Assembly: GCA_036378535.1 (NCBI GenBank)
Contig: DASUWH010000030.1
Coordinates: 1-64,000 of the forward strand
Origin: Gp1-AA122 sp036378535
GTDB taxonomy: Bacteria; Acidobacteriota; Terriglobia; Terriglobales; Acidobacteriaceae
Direction: 5' to 3'
Length of the DNA stretch: 64,000 nt
A model generated the notes under the pieces. That model had not been told where the DNA came from and ran no database searches. It saw only the letters and a program-made list of their open reading frames with translations. The translations under genes and the position numbers were made by a program. Shown here one piece after another: positions 7,600 to 17,189 of this stretch (position 1 is its first letter; each line of letters opens with the position of its first letter).

Positions 7600-10500
7600 C
7601 TATGCCTTCTCCAGCTTCACCAGGAAGCCTTTGAACTCCGGGGTGAATGCATTGGGATCGATCACCGCGGGCGAAAGAAAGTTAGCCGGTGTGCGGGCCG
7701 TCTTGCCTTCATCTTCTGCGATCCCGCGATAGCCCCAGTGAATAGGAATGCCGATCTGGTAGGTCTTTTTACCGTCGATCATCATCCCCTTGATCCGGCG
7801 CGTAACCATTGCCTTGGCGATATATTCCGCGCGCGCGCTGGTTACTTTTACCTTCTCCCCGCCTCTGAGCCCCAACTGGTCGGCAAGCTCGGCCGGAATT
7901 TCCACGAACGGCTCTGGCACCAGCTGCACGTTCATGGGATTATTCTTGGTCCAGTAGTGATAGTGCTCCGTGAGCCTGTAGGTCGTGCAGATAATGTTGA
8001 AGCCCTGATCGACGGTGCCGTACTTGTCCAGGTCCGTCTTGAATCTTTTCGCAAGCGGATTGTTCGATTGAGCAGGATGCAGTGGATTCGCGACCGGACT
8101 CTCGGTCGGCTCGTAGTGCTCGGGGAAAGGACCATCGGCAACCGCACCGATCGGAACAAATAAACGGCCCACACCCTCAGGATTCATGATGAATGGACCC
8201 ATGTGATCCTTAGGGTTGGAATCGGGCTTGAAGTCAGGAATATCGTTGCCCACCCACTTCTGTTTGGCTTCGCTCCACCAGATCTGCTTGCGATCGGGAT
8301 CCCAAGGCTTCCCGCTCACATCGCAGGAAGCCCGGTTGTACATGACGCGGCGATTCATGGGCCACGACCACGCCCAGTTCGGGTAAATGCCCAGCCCGGA
8401 AGGATCTTCCGTGCCGCGGCGCTGGATCAGCGGTCCGGCTTCGGTCCATGATCCGCAATACAGCCAGTTGCCCGACATTGTCGATCCGTCATCCCGCAGA
8501 AATGCGAAGCCCGGAAGCTGCTGGTCGGCTTTGATCGTAGTGTTCGTTTTCTGGTCTGTGACGTCGGCCAGCGCTTTGCCGTTGAGCTCTTTCGCAACTT
8601 CAGCCAGAGACGGATTCAGGGGAGTCGTGTAGTTCCACGAGACCTTCAGGATGGGGTCGGGAAGCTTCCCACCTTCCTTCTGATATTTCTCTCGGATCTT
8701 GAGGAAGATGCGCGCAAGTATTTCCTGATCGAGTTTGCAGTCGCCGGGAGGCGGAACCGCCGCCCACTTCCACTGCAGCCAACGGGCCGAGTTAACAAAA
8801 GTCCCGTCCTTCTCGGCAAAACCAGCACCGGGCAGGCGATAGACCGTAGTGTTGATCTTCTTCATATCCTCGGCCGTGGTGCCGGGTGCACGCCAGAACT
8901 CACTGGTTTCGTCGGGATAGATTTCGCACACCGCGAGGAAGTCGGCCTTCTTCAGCGCTTCAATATTCTTCTTTGCGTTAGGCCCGATCATGACCCCGTT
9001 CATGCCGAACGCCAGCATGCCCTTGACTTTGCCGTTGTACATGTCATCCCAGATTTCCGCCCAGGAATACTTGCGGTCGATCTTGGGAAGCCAGTTGAAG
9101 CCGTAATCGTTTTCTTTGGTCGCCGCATCACCGTATAGCGCTTTCAGAAACGAGACCGTGAACGCCGGGGTATTCGACCAGTAGTTGAAAGAATCCCATT
9201 CTTTCGGTTTAGACGCCTTGGGCGTAGTGCGAGCGAGATAAGTCTTCAGGTCGGTGTCGGCGGGCGTGGGCATCTTGAGGTAGCCGGGCAGAATGTCGAA
9301 GATGCCCGCCATGTCGGTCGCGCCCTGTATGTTGGAGTGGCCGCGCAGAGCGTTTACACCGCCACCAGCACGGCCGACGTTTCCCAGCAACAACTGAATC
9401 ATGGCGGCGGTGCGGATGGTTTGGGTGCCGGACGAGTGCTGGGTCCAGCCGACCGCATAGATGATGGTCCCCACCTTCTTCATATCGCCGTTTTGGCGAA
9501 TGGAGGTGAACGTATCCCAGGCTCTGAGCGCCTGTTCTTTCGGAATCCCCGTGATGCGCTCGACCATCTCCGGCGTATACCGCGAATACTGTTTCTTCAG
9601 CAGTTGGAAGACGCAGCGCGGATGTTGCAGCGAGAGGTCGTAGGCGGTGTTCGGCGGGAGCATCGGCGGGGGAATCGGGCCGCCGCCCATTCCCTTGGCG
9701 CCCGCCGGCCCCTGAGCCTGATAACCCAATGCTTCCACATTGTGTGCGGCAGCTCCACCACTCTGCTTTGATTGTTCCTGCGCGTGCGCAGGTACTGGCG
9801 CTCCACTCTTCCCTGCCTCCTCGTAATTCCACGTGCTCTTGTCGTAAGTCTTGGCGTTCGGATCGAAGCCGGAATAGAGCCCGTCTTCCGGCAATTTAAA
9901 TCCGTCTTTCACGATGAAGGCGGCATTGGTGTAGTTGACGAGATATTCCTGATTGAAGCGGTTATTTTCCAGAGCGTAATTAATCATCCCGCCCAGGAAG
10001 GCAATATCGGATCCGGCACGAATCTGCAGGAACTGGTCAGCCTGTGATGCTGTGCGCGTGAAGCGTGGGTCTACGACGATAAGCTTGGCATTGCGATTCC
10101 GCTTCGCCTCGACTACCCACTTGAATCCGCAAGGATGGTTCTCGGCTGGATTGCCGCCCATGATCAACATCATGTCGGTGTTCTTGATGTCGATCCAGCC
10201 GTTGGTCATCGCCCCGCGTCCGAATGTTGGCCCCAAACTGGAGACCGTGGGTCCGTGTCAAACACGTGCCTGGTTTTCCAGGCACGTCACCCCCATCGCA
10301 CGCATGGACTTTACTACCAGGTAATTGAACTCGTTGGTATCGGTACACCCGCCGGCAAAAGCCAGCGTCTCGAGACGATTAACCGTCTTCCCGCTCGTGT
10401 CTTTTTCGACAAAGGTCGCATCGCGCAGATTCTTGCTTCGGGTGGCGATCTCGTCAATCGCCTGGTCCCAGGAAATGTCCTCCCAGTGATCCGAGCCCGG

Positions 10501-10839
10501 GCGGCGCACCTGCGGCTTTAAAATCCGGCGATCATTCACGATGTCCTGCAGCAGGGACGAGCCCTTGGGACAAAGCGTGCCGCGATTGATGGGATGATCC
10601 GGATCACCCTCCACGTGGACGACTTGCGGCGTCACGTTCTTGGCGCGATCACCGATGGTGTGAATGATGACACCGCAACTCACCGAGCAGTAAGGGCAGG
10701 TGCTGCGCGTTTCCGTGGTGCGCGAAATTTTCAGAGAAGCGGTTTGTGCGTACAGGGGTTGGAGCTCAAAACCGAGCACCGAAACTCCAACCGCACCGGC
10801 CACTCCTGTCTTGAGGAAGGAACGTCGCGAGAGGTCCAT
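7600..10839 (-). CDS. fdnG: Formate dehydrogenase-N alpha subunit, selenocysteine-containing
   Basis: Molybdopterin enzyme oxidising formate to CO2 in the periplasm. Two open frames, 10258-10839 and the frame downstream to 7600, are one gene interrupted by an in-frame TGA at 10258-10260. The codons before (NQARV) and after (HGPTV) match the selenocysteine site of E. coli FdnG, giving Sec194 and a protein of about 1,079 residues. A twin-arginine signal (SRRSFLK) and a [4Fe-4S] site (Cys48, Cys51, Cys55, Cys90) are visible. After residue 310 it has a Gly/Pro/Ala-rich insertion of about 50 residues relative to E. coli FdnG. The genome must encode SelA, SelB, SelD and tRNA-Sec; none is in this window. 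Confidence 0.95.
10229..10246 (-). promoter_or_regulatory. Bacterial SECIS-like hairpin in fdnG
   Basis: Eleven bases after the UGA codon the mRNA reads GGUCUCCAGUUUGGGGCC, which folds into a six-base-pair stem with a CAGUUU loop. Position and size match bacterial SECIS elements bound by SelB, which sit 10-12 bases downstream of the UGA and carry a loop G next to U. Pairing includes two G-U pairs. The element lies within codons, as in E. coli fdnG. Confidence 0.75.
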
Positions 10840-10991
10840 TCAGGTCTCCGCCGGGTTAAGACCATCTACTTGGGAGCGGCAAGTGCCCTGCACTTGTCAG
10901 GAACAACCATTCCCCACAACGATGAACGAAAAACTACACCCCGGCGGCGGGAGTGTCAACGAAAAGGGCGGGAACGAATGTTAAAATTTAG

Positions 10992-11819
10992 TTAAAAACC
11001 GACAAGATTGCGGACAATTTTCGTGTATCCGCGACCGGCCGCCCACACATCGAGAACCGCCCACGCCGCTTCATCCACCAACGGAACAGCACGTCCAGCG
11101 ATGGTCATGTCTACGGCCTTGAGATAGCGCTTGCAGGTATCGCAGGCCTGGATATGAACATGCGCGCATTCTTCCGCAGAGTAGCGCGGGAGCTTCTCTT
11201 TGTCTTCTTCGCCGCACAGCGGACAAATAATGCGCCGAAACAGCCACTCCCTCAGGCAGAAAGAGCATTGAAGCCAGCGGGTGGCGCCTTCACCTTCTGG
11301 ACGCAGAATCGCCAATTGCGGTAAGCCTTCGCATGCGGGACAGCGAGCCTGTTTCCAATTCGGATTTGGCGGCACTTGGGACTGCAGGTTCTCTGCCCAT
11401 GGCTGCAGGCATGCGCGCGTGACAAAATCTTCAACCTCGGTCAAATCGTGCTCGCCTTGGCCGAGCGCCGACTTCAGAATCCGGTCCCAGTACAGTTCAC
11501 CGTTTTGCTGCAGAATCCTGGCGCGATGGCCCAATTCTTCCGGCCCACGCTCCGCTATGATCTGCAAAAGCGAGGGCAGGAACGAGCGAGGAAGGGCAGG
11601 ATCGATTTGTTCGCCCAGCGGAGTTCCCGGCCGGAACTCGGCGTGGGCTGCGCGCGCGACTTCGCACTGGAACTTCAATACCGCTTCATAGAACTGCAGC
11701 AACGCCCCTGCGGCAGGCTGGCACGCCCGCAGTTCCCGAGCCCGTTCTATTCGAGCTTCCCACTGTCGCGGGGCACCCTGAAAATTGGCTTTGGGAACCG
11801 TGACCATCGAGGACAGCAT
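10992..11819 (-). CDS. fdhE: Formate dehydrogenase accessory protein FdhE
   Basis: Cytoplasmic maturation factor required for activity of respiratory formate dehydrogenases, proposed to act on the iron-sulfur centre of the alpha subunit. The C-terminal half has the family's four CxxC zinc/iron sites: CPAC, CSFC, CPLC and CDTC. It lies 152 bases upstream of fdnG on the same strand. The frame is open back to 11924, but that extension crosses a perfect hairpin (11870-11904) that looks like the terminator of the preceding gene, so I start at ATG 11819; ATG 11807 is the alternative. Confidence 0.88.
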   Translation of the reverse strand: MLSSMVTVPKANFQGAPRQWEARIERARELRACQPAAGALLQFYEAVLKFQCEVARAAHAEFRPGTPLGEQIDPALPRSFLPSLLQIIAERGPEELGHRARILQQNGELYWDRILKSALGQGEHDLTEVEDFVTRACLQPWAENLQSQVPPNPNWKQARCPACEGLPQLAILRPEGEGATRWLQCSFCLREWLFRRIICPLCGEEDKEKLPRYSAEECAHVHIQACDTCKRYLKAVDMTIAGRAVPLVDEAAWAVLDVWAAGRGYTKIVRNLVGF

Positions 11820-11869
11820 CTTCCCACAAAGCGAAGTGAAGGTCCAAGCAGGCCGACCACCAAAACACA

Positions 11870-11904
11870 GAATTGGGGTGAGCTCTTGCGACTCACCCCA
11901 ATTC
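11870..11904 (-). terminator. Intrinsic terminator after the Gfo/Idh/MocA gene
   Basis: Arms 11870-11882 and 11892-11904 are perfect 13-bp reverse complements around a 9-base loop. On the minus strand the stem is followed by a T-rich stretch (TGTGTTTTGG). It begins 20 bases after the stop codon at 11924 and separates that gene from fdhE. Confidence 0.75.
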
Positions 11905-11923
11905 AACAACGAACACCGTCGCA

Positions 11924-13021
11924 TCAGGAATTCACGGGCACCAGCTTTTCTTCCTTCTTCAAGTACTCCTTTGCATTGGCTGCGGTGGACGGTACGACCT
12001 TACTGCCCGACAAATAGGCCCTCAGCATCTCTACTTCATCCTCAGCTTCGTTCAGCGGTATCCGCACCTGGCCGCCCTCCACGGCTGCGCGGCACAATGC
12101 CATCATGACTTCGAAGCCTGCATATGCGCTGGCGAAATTGCAGGAATGTACTTTGCGCTCGTCGTCCAGCCAGTCGGCCATCTCTTGAACGTAGGGCGGC
12201 ATATCGAGGTCGTAGTTCATACAGCCGGAGCCGGAGCTGCAACCGGTAGTCGTGACGGAACGCCAGCCGCTGCCCGTCAGGACTTCGGCGAAACCATCGC
12301 TACCTTGTGCGCCGATTCGACACTTCCGCCACCAGTAGTCGACCTCGGGTACATCGGGAGCGCCGGCGCCGCACTCGACAAACCCGCGCACGCCGTTCGC
12401 GAATTGAATGAAACCGCCGATATAGTCCGGTGAGGGATGCAAGTCAGCCAGCTTGCCCTCCCCAGCCGCTTGCGCCATCACCCATTCCGCGGCCACCTCG
12501 CCGTTGTACCAACGCATGTAATCGATGAGGTGCGACAGCATGTGCATCATCCAGCCGGAGGCGATTCCGTATACCGTATGCACTCGGCCGAGCGCCCCGC
12601 TGGCGATAATCTCCTTCACCTTGCGATAGTGCTCGCCATAGCGATGCTGATGGCTGACCACCGCTTTTGTCCCGCTCTCGTCCAGCAATCGTTTGATTTC
12701 CATTCCTTCGCGGCTGGTCAGAGCAACCGGTTTTTCGAATGCCACCAAGCGTGCTCCGCTCTCGATGGCAACGCGGATCATCTCGACTCGCAAGTTCGGA
12801 AGCGTGCAGAAGCAGAAGACTTCAGGTCTAACTGACAGGGCAAGCTCCCGTGCATATTTGGATTTTGCCGACCCGAACCTAGCCGCAGCAGCCTCGAGGC
12901 GAGCGGTATCAACATCGCAGACGCCAACTAACTCAAATCGGCGGTTTGCCTGAAAGGCCTGGGCATGATGAATTCCTCGCTTGCCCATGCCTACAACTAA
13001 GACCCTATAGCGACTGCTCAT
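11924..13021 (-). CDS. Gfo/Idh/MocA family NAD(P)-dependent oxidoreductase
   Basis: Rossmann-fold sugar dehydrogenase with VVGMGKRGIHH near the N-terminus for dinucleotide binding and the EKP(V) motif near residue 96, whose Lys is the usual catalytic residue. The ATG at 13021 overlaps the TGA of the upstream aminotransferase gene by four bases (ATGA) and has GGAGG five bases upstream, so the pair is translationally coupled. Oxidoreductase plus DegT aminotransferase pairs commonly make 3-amino or N-acylamino sugars (e.g. WlbA/WlbC, NtdC/NtdA); the exact sugar cannot be named. An intrinsic terminator follows. Confidence 0.85.
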   Translation of the reverse strand: MSSRYRVLVVGMGKRGIHHAQAFQANRRFELVGVCDVDTARLEAAAARFGSAKSKYARELALSVRPEVFCFCTLPNLRVEMIRVAIESGARLVAFEKPVALTSREGMEIKRLLDESGTKAVVSHQHRYGEHYRKVKEIIASGALGRVHTVYGIASGWMMHMLSHLIDYMRWYNGEVAAEWVMAQAAGEGKLADLHPSPDYIGGFIQFANGVRGFVECGAGAPDVPEVDYWWRKCRIGAQGSDGFAEVLTGSGWRSVTTTGCSSGSGCMNYDLDMPPYVQEMADWLDDERKVHSCNFASAYAGFEVMMALCRAAVEGGQVRIPLNEAEDEVEMLRAYLSGSKVVPSTAANAKEYLKKEEKLVPVNS

Positions 13022-14157
13022 CGCGCCCTCCGATCCCAATCGAGGACGCGGTCGACCGTGTAATCAACTTCCTCCTCAGTTAATTCCGGGAACATAGGTA
13101 GCGAAATGCAGCATGCCGCGTTACGCTCCGAGTTCGGAATCGGGCCGGCAATACGCGCCTGTCCCCCCCAGGGATACCCTTCCTGTTGATGAATGGCGAT
13201 TGGATAATGGCACTTGGCATCGATGCCCTCGTCATTCAGGAATTGCAGCAATTGGTCGCGATGCTTTGCTTGCCTGGTTTCGATTACATAAAGATGAAAC
13301 ACGTGCCGATATCCGGGAGTCTCAAACGGCAGGGTGATGTTGTGCGCCCGTTCCAGCCCCTTGCTGTATCGGGCCGCCCAATCTCTCCGCAGATTGTTCC
13401 ACTGATCAATGTGTCTCAGCTTGGCGCTGAGTACGCCTGCATGCACATCGTCGAGGCGGCTGTTGTAGCCAATGCTGTGGCAGGAGCGTTTTTCCGAGCC
13501 ATGGTTGCGCAGTTTGCGCACGATGCGGTCGATTTCGGGGTCATTGGTGACAATCGCCCCGCCATCCCCAAACGTCCCCAGGTTCTTTTGAATGATGAAA
13601 CTGATCGTGGCCGCATTGCTGAGTTCAGCAACCCTGAACCCGTCCCCGTGGGCGCCGATCGCCTGCGCGTTGTCCTCGACAACCTTGAGATTGTGCTTGT
13701 CCGCAATCTTGCGAACCGCCTTCATATCGGCGCATTGCCCATAAAGATGGACCGGCACAATCAGCTTGGTTCGCGGGGTGATAGCGGCTTCGATCCTGGC
13801 GGGATCGATGCAGTTGGTACGCGGGTCAGAATCGACGAAGACTACCGTCGCGCCCGTAAACCAGATGGCCTCAGCAGTGGCAAAGAATGTGTTGGCGGTG
13901 GTGATGCACTCGTCACCTGGACCAATACCGAGAGCTTTGAAGCTTAACCACAGCGCGTCAGTCCCATTGCCAACGCCGATCGCATACTTGGTCCCGTGAA
14001 AGGCGGCTAGTTCCTGCTCAAACCGTTTCAGCATCGGACCCATAACATATTGGCCGCTTTCCAGGACCTGGCGAATGTTAGCGTCGATCTCTTCCTTAAT
14101 ATTGTGGTACTGGCGTACGTGCCCGTAGAACGACACGCTCATCTTGGTTTCAATCAT
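13018..14157 (-). CDS. DegT/DnrJ/EryC1/StrS family sugar aminotransferase
   Basis: PLP-dependent fold-type I enzyme that aminates keto-sugars, usually nucleotide-linked. Seen: GVGNGTDAL near residue 61 for the phosphate cup, VVEDNAQAIGA (Asp162 for the pyridine nitrogen) and QKNLGTFGDGG with Lys191 as Schiff-base lysine. Full length at 379 residues. Start ATG 14157 has AAGGAG five to six bases upstream. It heads a two-gene operon with the oxidoreductase that overlaps its stop codon. Confidence 0.92.
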   Translation of the reverse strand: MIETKMSVSFYGHVRQYHNIKEEIDANIRQVLESGQYVMGPMLKRFEQELAAFHGTKYAIGVGNGTDALWLSFKALGIGPGDECITTANTFFATAEAIWFTGATVVFVDSDPRTNCIDPARIEAAITPRTKLIVPVHLYGQCADMKAVRKIADKHNLKVVEDNAQAIGAHGDGFRVAELSNAATISFIIQKNLGTFGDGGAIVTNDPEIDRIVRKLRNHGSEKRSCHSIGYNSRLDDVHAGVLSAKLRHIDQWNNLRRDWAARYSKGLERAHNITLPFETPGYRHVFHLYVIETRQAKHRDQLLQFLNDEGIDAKCHYPIAIHQQEGYPWGGQARIAGPIPNSERNAACCISLPMFPELTEEEVDYTVDRVLDWDRRAR

Positions 14158-14383
14158 GGGATCTCCTTCCCTGGCGGCAGGGCGAACACATAGGCGCTCG
14201 CATCTTGGACTTCGCTGTTGGAGTAAGTCGCGGACTGTTCTGCTGGCGTAAGAATTCCACTGGAATGGTAACTAGACTGCCATCATGGTTGCCGTGATTA
14301 ACCTCACGCCGAGTTGTGACTGGTTGAACCTTTCTTGCCAGCAAACGGCCGAACTCCAATCACGCTAGAATCTCTTTCACCGC

Positions 14384-15937
14384 GTGCATTCCTGCCCCAT
14401 CCGCCGGCCCCTTCTGCTGCTAGTCGCGGCCCTTGGCGGTAGCCTCGGCAGCGCCTCACTGACAGCGAGAGATCCCGCACTCGTCCTTAGAAACTCCAGC
14501 CTCGATTTTCAAGCTGGTGCCCCGGCCACCGCGCACCGGAGTGCCCGCGCTCTGCCCCTGAACCGCTTCCAAGCTTCGCGCGCCGAGGCCACACCCCACG
14601 CCTATTCCCATCTCGCGGTGGGAATTGCCGACGACTATTTCGACGGCACCAGCCCGCAAGCGCGCGTCCGGCGGCATCTTCGTGTTGCGCACCAGTTGGG
14701 CGTGAAGTATTTCCGTTGCGCGTTCAGCTGGAACGCTATCGAGAAGGTACCCGGACAATATCGCTGGGCTTTCTGGGACATGCTGGTGCGGGAGGCCGCC
14801 AGTGCTCATGTGGAGCTGATTCCGTATGTCGCCTACACGCCCCAGTGGGCGGCCGCGTCAGAGACCAATTTCTGGCGGCAGCCTCCGCGCAATCCCAACC
14901 TCTACGCGGAGTTCATGGAGCGCATTGTGGAACGTTATCGCGGGAAGATTCACGCATGGGAGATCTGGAATGAGCCCGACAATCGCGATTACTGGCAAGG
15001 CTCTGCTCAAGGCTATGCGGAACTGGTGCGCGCCGCCGCGCTGGCAATGCGTCGCGCCGATCCCTCAGTCGTGCTTGTGCTCGGAGGCATGAGTCACGGA
15101 CCAGGCCCTTTCTTTCGCGAGTTGCTTCCGCACATCGCGGGATATGTGGACGTCATCGCGATGCATGCCTACCCGGAATCATGGGACGAGCAACGCGCCG
15201 AAGAAGTTTATGAGCACTGGCCCGCACAAATGACCGCTCTCGTCGACGAGCAAGCGCCGGGAACCGATTTCTGGATAAATGAAATGGGGTACGCCGATTA
15301 TCGTTTCTCGGCGAATCGAGCATCACCATACGGAATCAGCGTTTTCTATAATTACGAGCATACAAGCGCCTACCAGGCCGAATTTTTGTTCAAGACCGAG
15401 GTGATGGCGCTTGCCTTCCCACGCACGTCCCTCACGGCCTGGTATCGCATAGATGATTTCTCTTCCCTAACAACACACTTCTCCGCCGACGAGGTGAATT
15501 ACCATCTTGGGCTGCTCGACGCTGCCCGGCATCCCAAGCCTGCTTTTTACGCCATGAAGTTCTTTGAGAAGCTATTTGGAGGGCAGGTGACTCACATCCC
15601 GGTTCGTCTGCAAGTTGCGAACACAGCGGGCAAGGTGAATACTCTTTCCGACGCTGTGGTCAATGTCTTTCGTGCTGATCGTTCCGAGCTGATCATCACA
15701 GGTTGGTTGCGCAGTTCCCTCCCCTCGGAAGTACACGACCACTCCGGAACAAGTCAGGATTCACGAAACGAAAGCGTATCCATCGCACTCCCCTGCCAAA
15801 CGGTCTCGAGAGCACGGTCGTACGACGTAGAGGGACACGCTTTGGCTTCACCCGCCCGATTCGCAGACGGTTGGCTGAGGGGCACTCCACTATCCGGAGA
15901 CCGCGTGTTTATCGAAGTTCTGCAGTGTAAAAATTAA
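14384..15937 (+). CDS. Secreted clan-A glycoside hydrolase (GH39/GH5-like)
   Basis: TIM-barrel glycosidase of 517 residues with an N-terminal signal-like hydrophobic segment (about 9-25). The barrel starts near residue 73. IHAWEIWNEPD holds the likely acid/base Glu197 after strand 4 and DFWINEMGYAD holds the likely nucleophile Glu300 after strand 7, the clan GH-A arrangement. Family resemblance is closest in feel to GH39 enzymes, but a domain search is needed. It is divergent from the aminotransferase gene. The GTG start at 14384 lacks a Shine-Dalgarno site; TAGAAT about 14-19 bases upstream could be a -10 box of a nearly leaderless transcript. Confidence 0.75.
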   Translation: MHSCPIRRPLLLLVAALGGSLGSASLTARDPALVLRNSSLDFQAGAPATAHRSARALPLNRFQASRAEATPHAYSHLAVGIADDYFDGTSPQARVRRHLRVAHQLGVKYFRCAFSWNAIEKVPGQYRWAFWDMLVREAASAHVELIPYVAYTPQWAAASETNFWRQPPRNPNLYAEFMERIVERYRGKIHAWEIWNEPDNRDYWQGSAQGYAELVRAAALAMRRADPSVVLVLGGMSHGPGPFFRELLPHIAGYVDVIAMHAYPESWDEQRAEEVYEHWPAQMTALVDEQAPGTDFWINEMGYADYRFSANRASPYGISVFYNYEHTSAYQAEFLFKTEVMALAFPRTSLTAWYRIDDFSSLTTHFSADEVNYHLGLLDAARHPKPAFYAMKFFEKLFGGQVTHIPVRLQVANTAGKVNTLSDAVVNVFRADRSELIITGWLRSSLPSEVHDHSGTSQDSRNESVSIALPCQTVSRARSYDVEGHALASPARFADGWLRGTPLSGDRVFIEVLQCKN

Positions 15938-15976
15938 TGCCCACGCTCCGGATCGCGTAGCCAAACGCCGACCGCG

Positions 15977-17017
15977 CTACTGATCGTGCCGTTTGAGAGT
16001 CGGTCGGCTCTCCCCACTATCGCTGCCGCTGCCGGAGCTATCGGTTGTAGTCGCGCGCCGTAGGGTGGGATGCGTGCCGTCTTTCTGATCGTCCAACCTA
16101 TGCCGGTTTTCCAGGCGGGCCACGCGCGCCTTCACATCCTGGAACTCGGAGCTGTCCAGTTTGTACTGCGGTTCAGCCGGCAGAAGGGTGTTGATCTCGT
16201 GCTGCGTTTTCTCCAGGCGGTCAGGAGTTTGCGGGTGGGTATCGAAGGCTTTGGCCAGGGTACCGGGTCTTTTCTTTTCCATGGCTTGGACCTTTTCGAA
16301 GAAGGCAGTAAACGCCTGGGGATCGTAGCCGGACTTGTACAGATACTGCACCCCCAGGTAGTCCGCTTCGGTCTCAAAGCCACGGGAGAACTTCAGAAAA
16401 CCCATGGGCACCGCCAGCCCGGCAATGCTTTGCACCGCGTAGCCGATTCCGCCGCCTACGAATATCAGCGGAATAGATGCTAAGTTGAGCAACTGTCCCC
16501 GCGTATTCTCACGGGCGATGTGACAGGCCGCCACATGGGCGATCTCATGGGCCATGACTCCTGCCAGTTCGGCTTCATTGTCCGCAGCAAGGATGAGCCC
16601 TGAATTGACGTAGAAGAAGCCGCCGGGAAGCGCGAAGGCGTTGACGTCGTCCGAATCCACGACCTTGATGGTGAACGGAACCTGCGAGTCGGAATTGCGC
16701 ACCAGGTTCTGGCCGATCCGGTTGATGTATTCGGTAACGACCGGATCCTTGATGAGCTTGGTGGTGGACTCGATCTGCTCGGAATACTGCTTGCCCATGG
16801 CAATCTGGCGATCCAGCGAGTACCAGTTGCTGATGCCGCGGTTGCAGCCCACATTACGATTTCCGATAGCGCTGATGTCCCGAAGGCTACCGTCGTGGTA
16901 GGCCTTAACAGGACGGCCGGAAGTCCCACTGCTTGTGCTCGTATCGGCGGCCAACGCCGGAATCGCGCATACAAAACCTACCAGGAGAGTTGCAAGAGCC
17001 TTTGCTGGAGCAATCAT
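15977..17017 (-). CDS. Secreted M48 family metalloprotease (BepA/LoiP-like)
   Basis: Periplasmic zinc protease. The signal peptide runs to about residue 23 (ALAAD). The HEIAH motif at 157-161 supplies two zinc ligands and catalytic Glu158; the third ligand is the Glu of FETEADYLG near residue 217. No TPR domain follows, unlike E. coli BepA, so it is closer to the short LoiP-type form, with a Ser/Gly-rich, charged tail. Such proteases degrade misassembled outer-membrane proteins. ATG 17017 has GGAG seven bases upstream. It converges with the glycoside hydrolase gene 40 bp away. Confidence 0.87.
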   Translation of the reverse strand: MIAPAKALATLLVGFVCAIPALAADTSTSSGTSGRPVKAYHDGSLRDISAIGNRNVGCNRGISNWYSLDRQIAMGKQYSEQIESTTKLIKDPVVTEYINRIGQNLVRNSDSQVPFTIKVVDSDDVNAFALPGGFFYVNSGLILAADNEAELAGVMAHEIAHVAACHIARENTRGQLLNLASIPLIFVGGGIGYAVQSIAGLAVPMGFLKFSRGFETEADYLGVQYLYKSGYDPQAFTAFFEKVQAMEKKRPGTLAKAFDTHPQTPDRLEKTQHEINTLLPAEPQYKLDSSEFQDVKARVARLENRHRLDDQKDGTHPTLRRATTTDSSGSGSDSGESRPTLKRHDQ

Positions 17018-17189
17018 GGGACACTCCGACCATCAGACTATCTCTCTCTTACTACGACTAGATGCAGGATGCAACCCGATTGGTTACCAGCATGGGCAGG
17101 TGGCCGGTAACGACGCGTGGAACCTCCCCATAGAGACTTGCTTGCGATTCTCAATTTCCGATTTCCGTCGAGATGTTGCCTGCGACGTC

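Noticed and set aside
10236..10258. Frameshift or split gene in fdnG
   Set aside because: The two frames are in phase, separated only by UGA, and the flanking residues match the known selenocysteine site. A SECIS-like hairpin follows.
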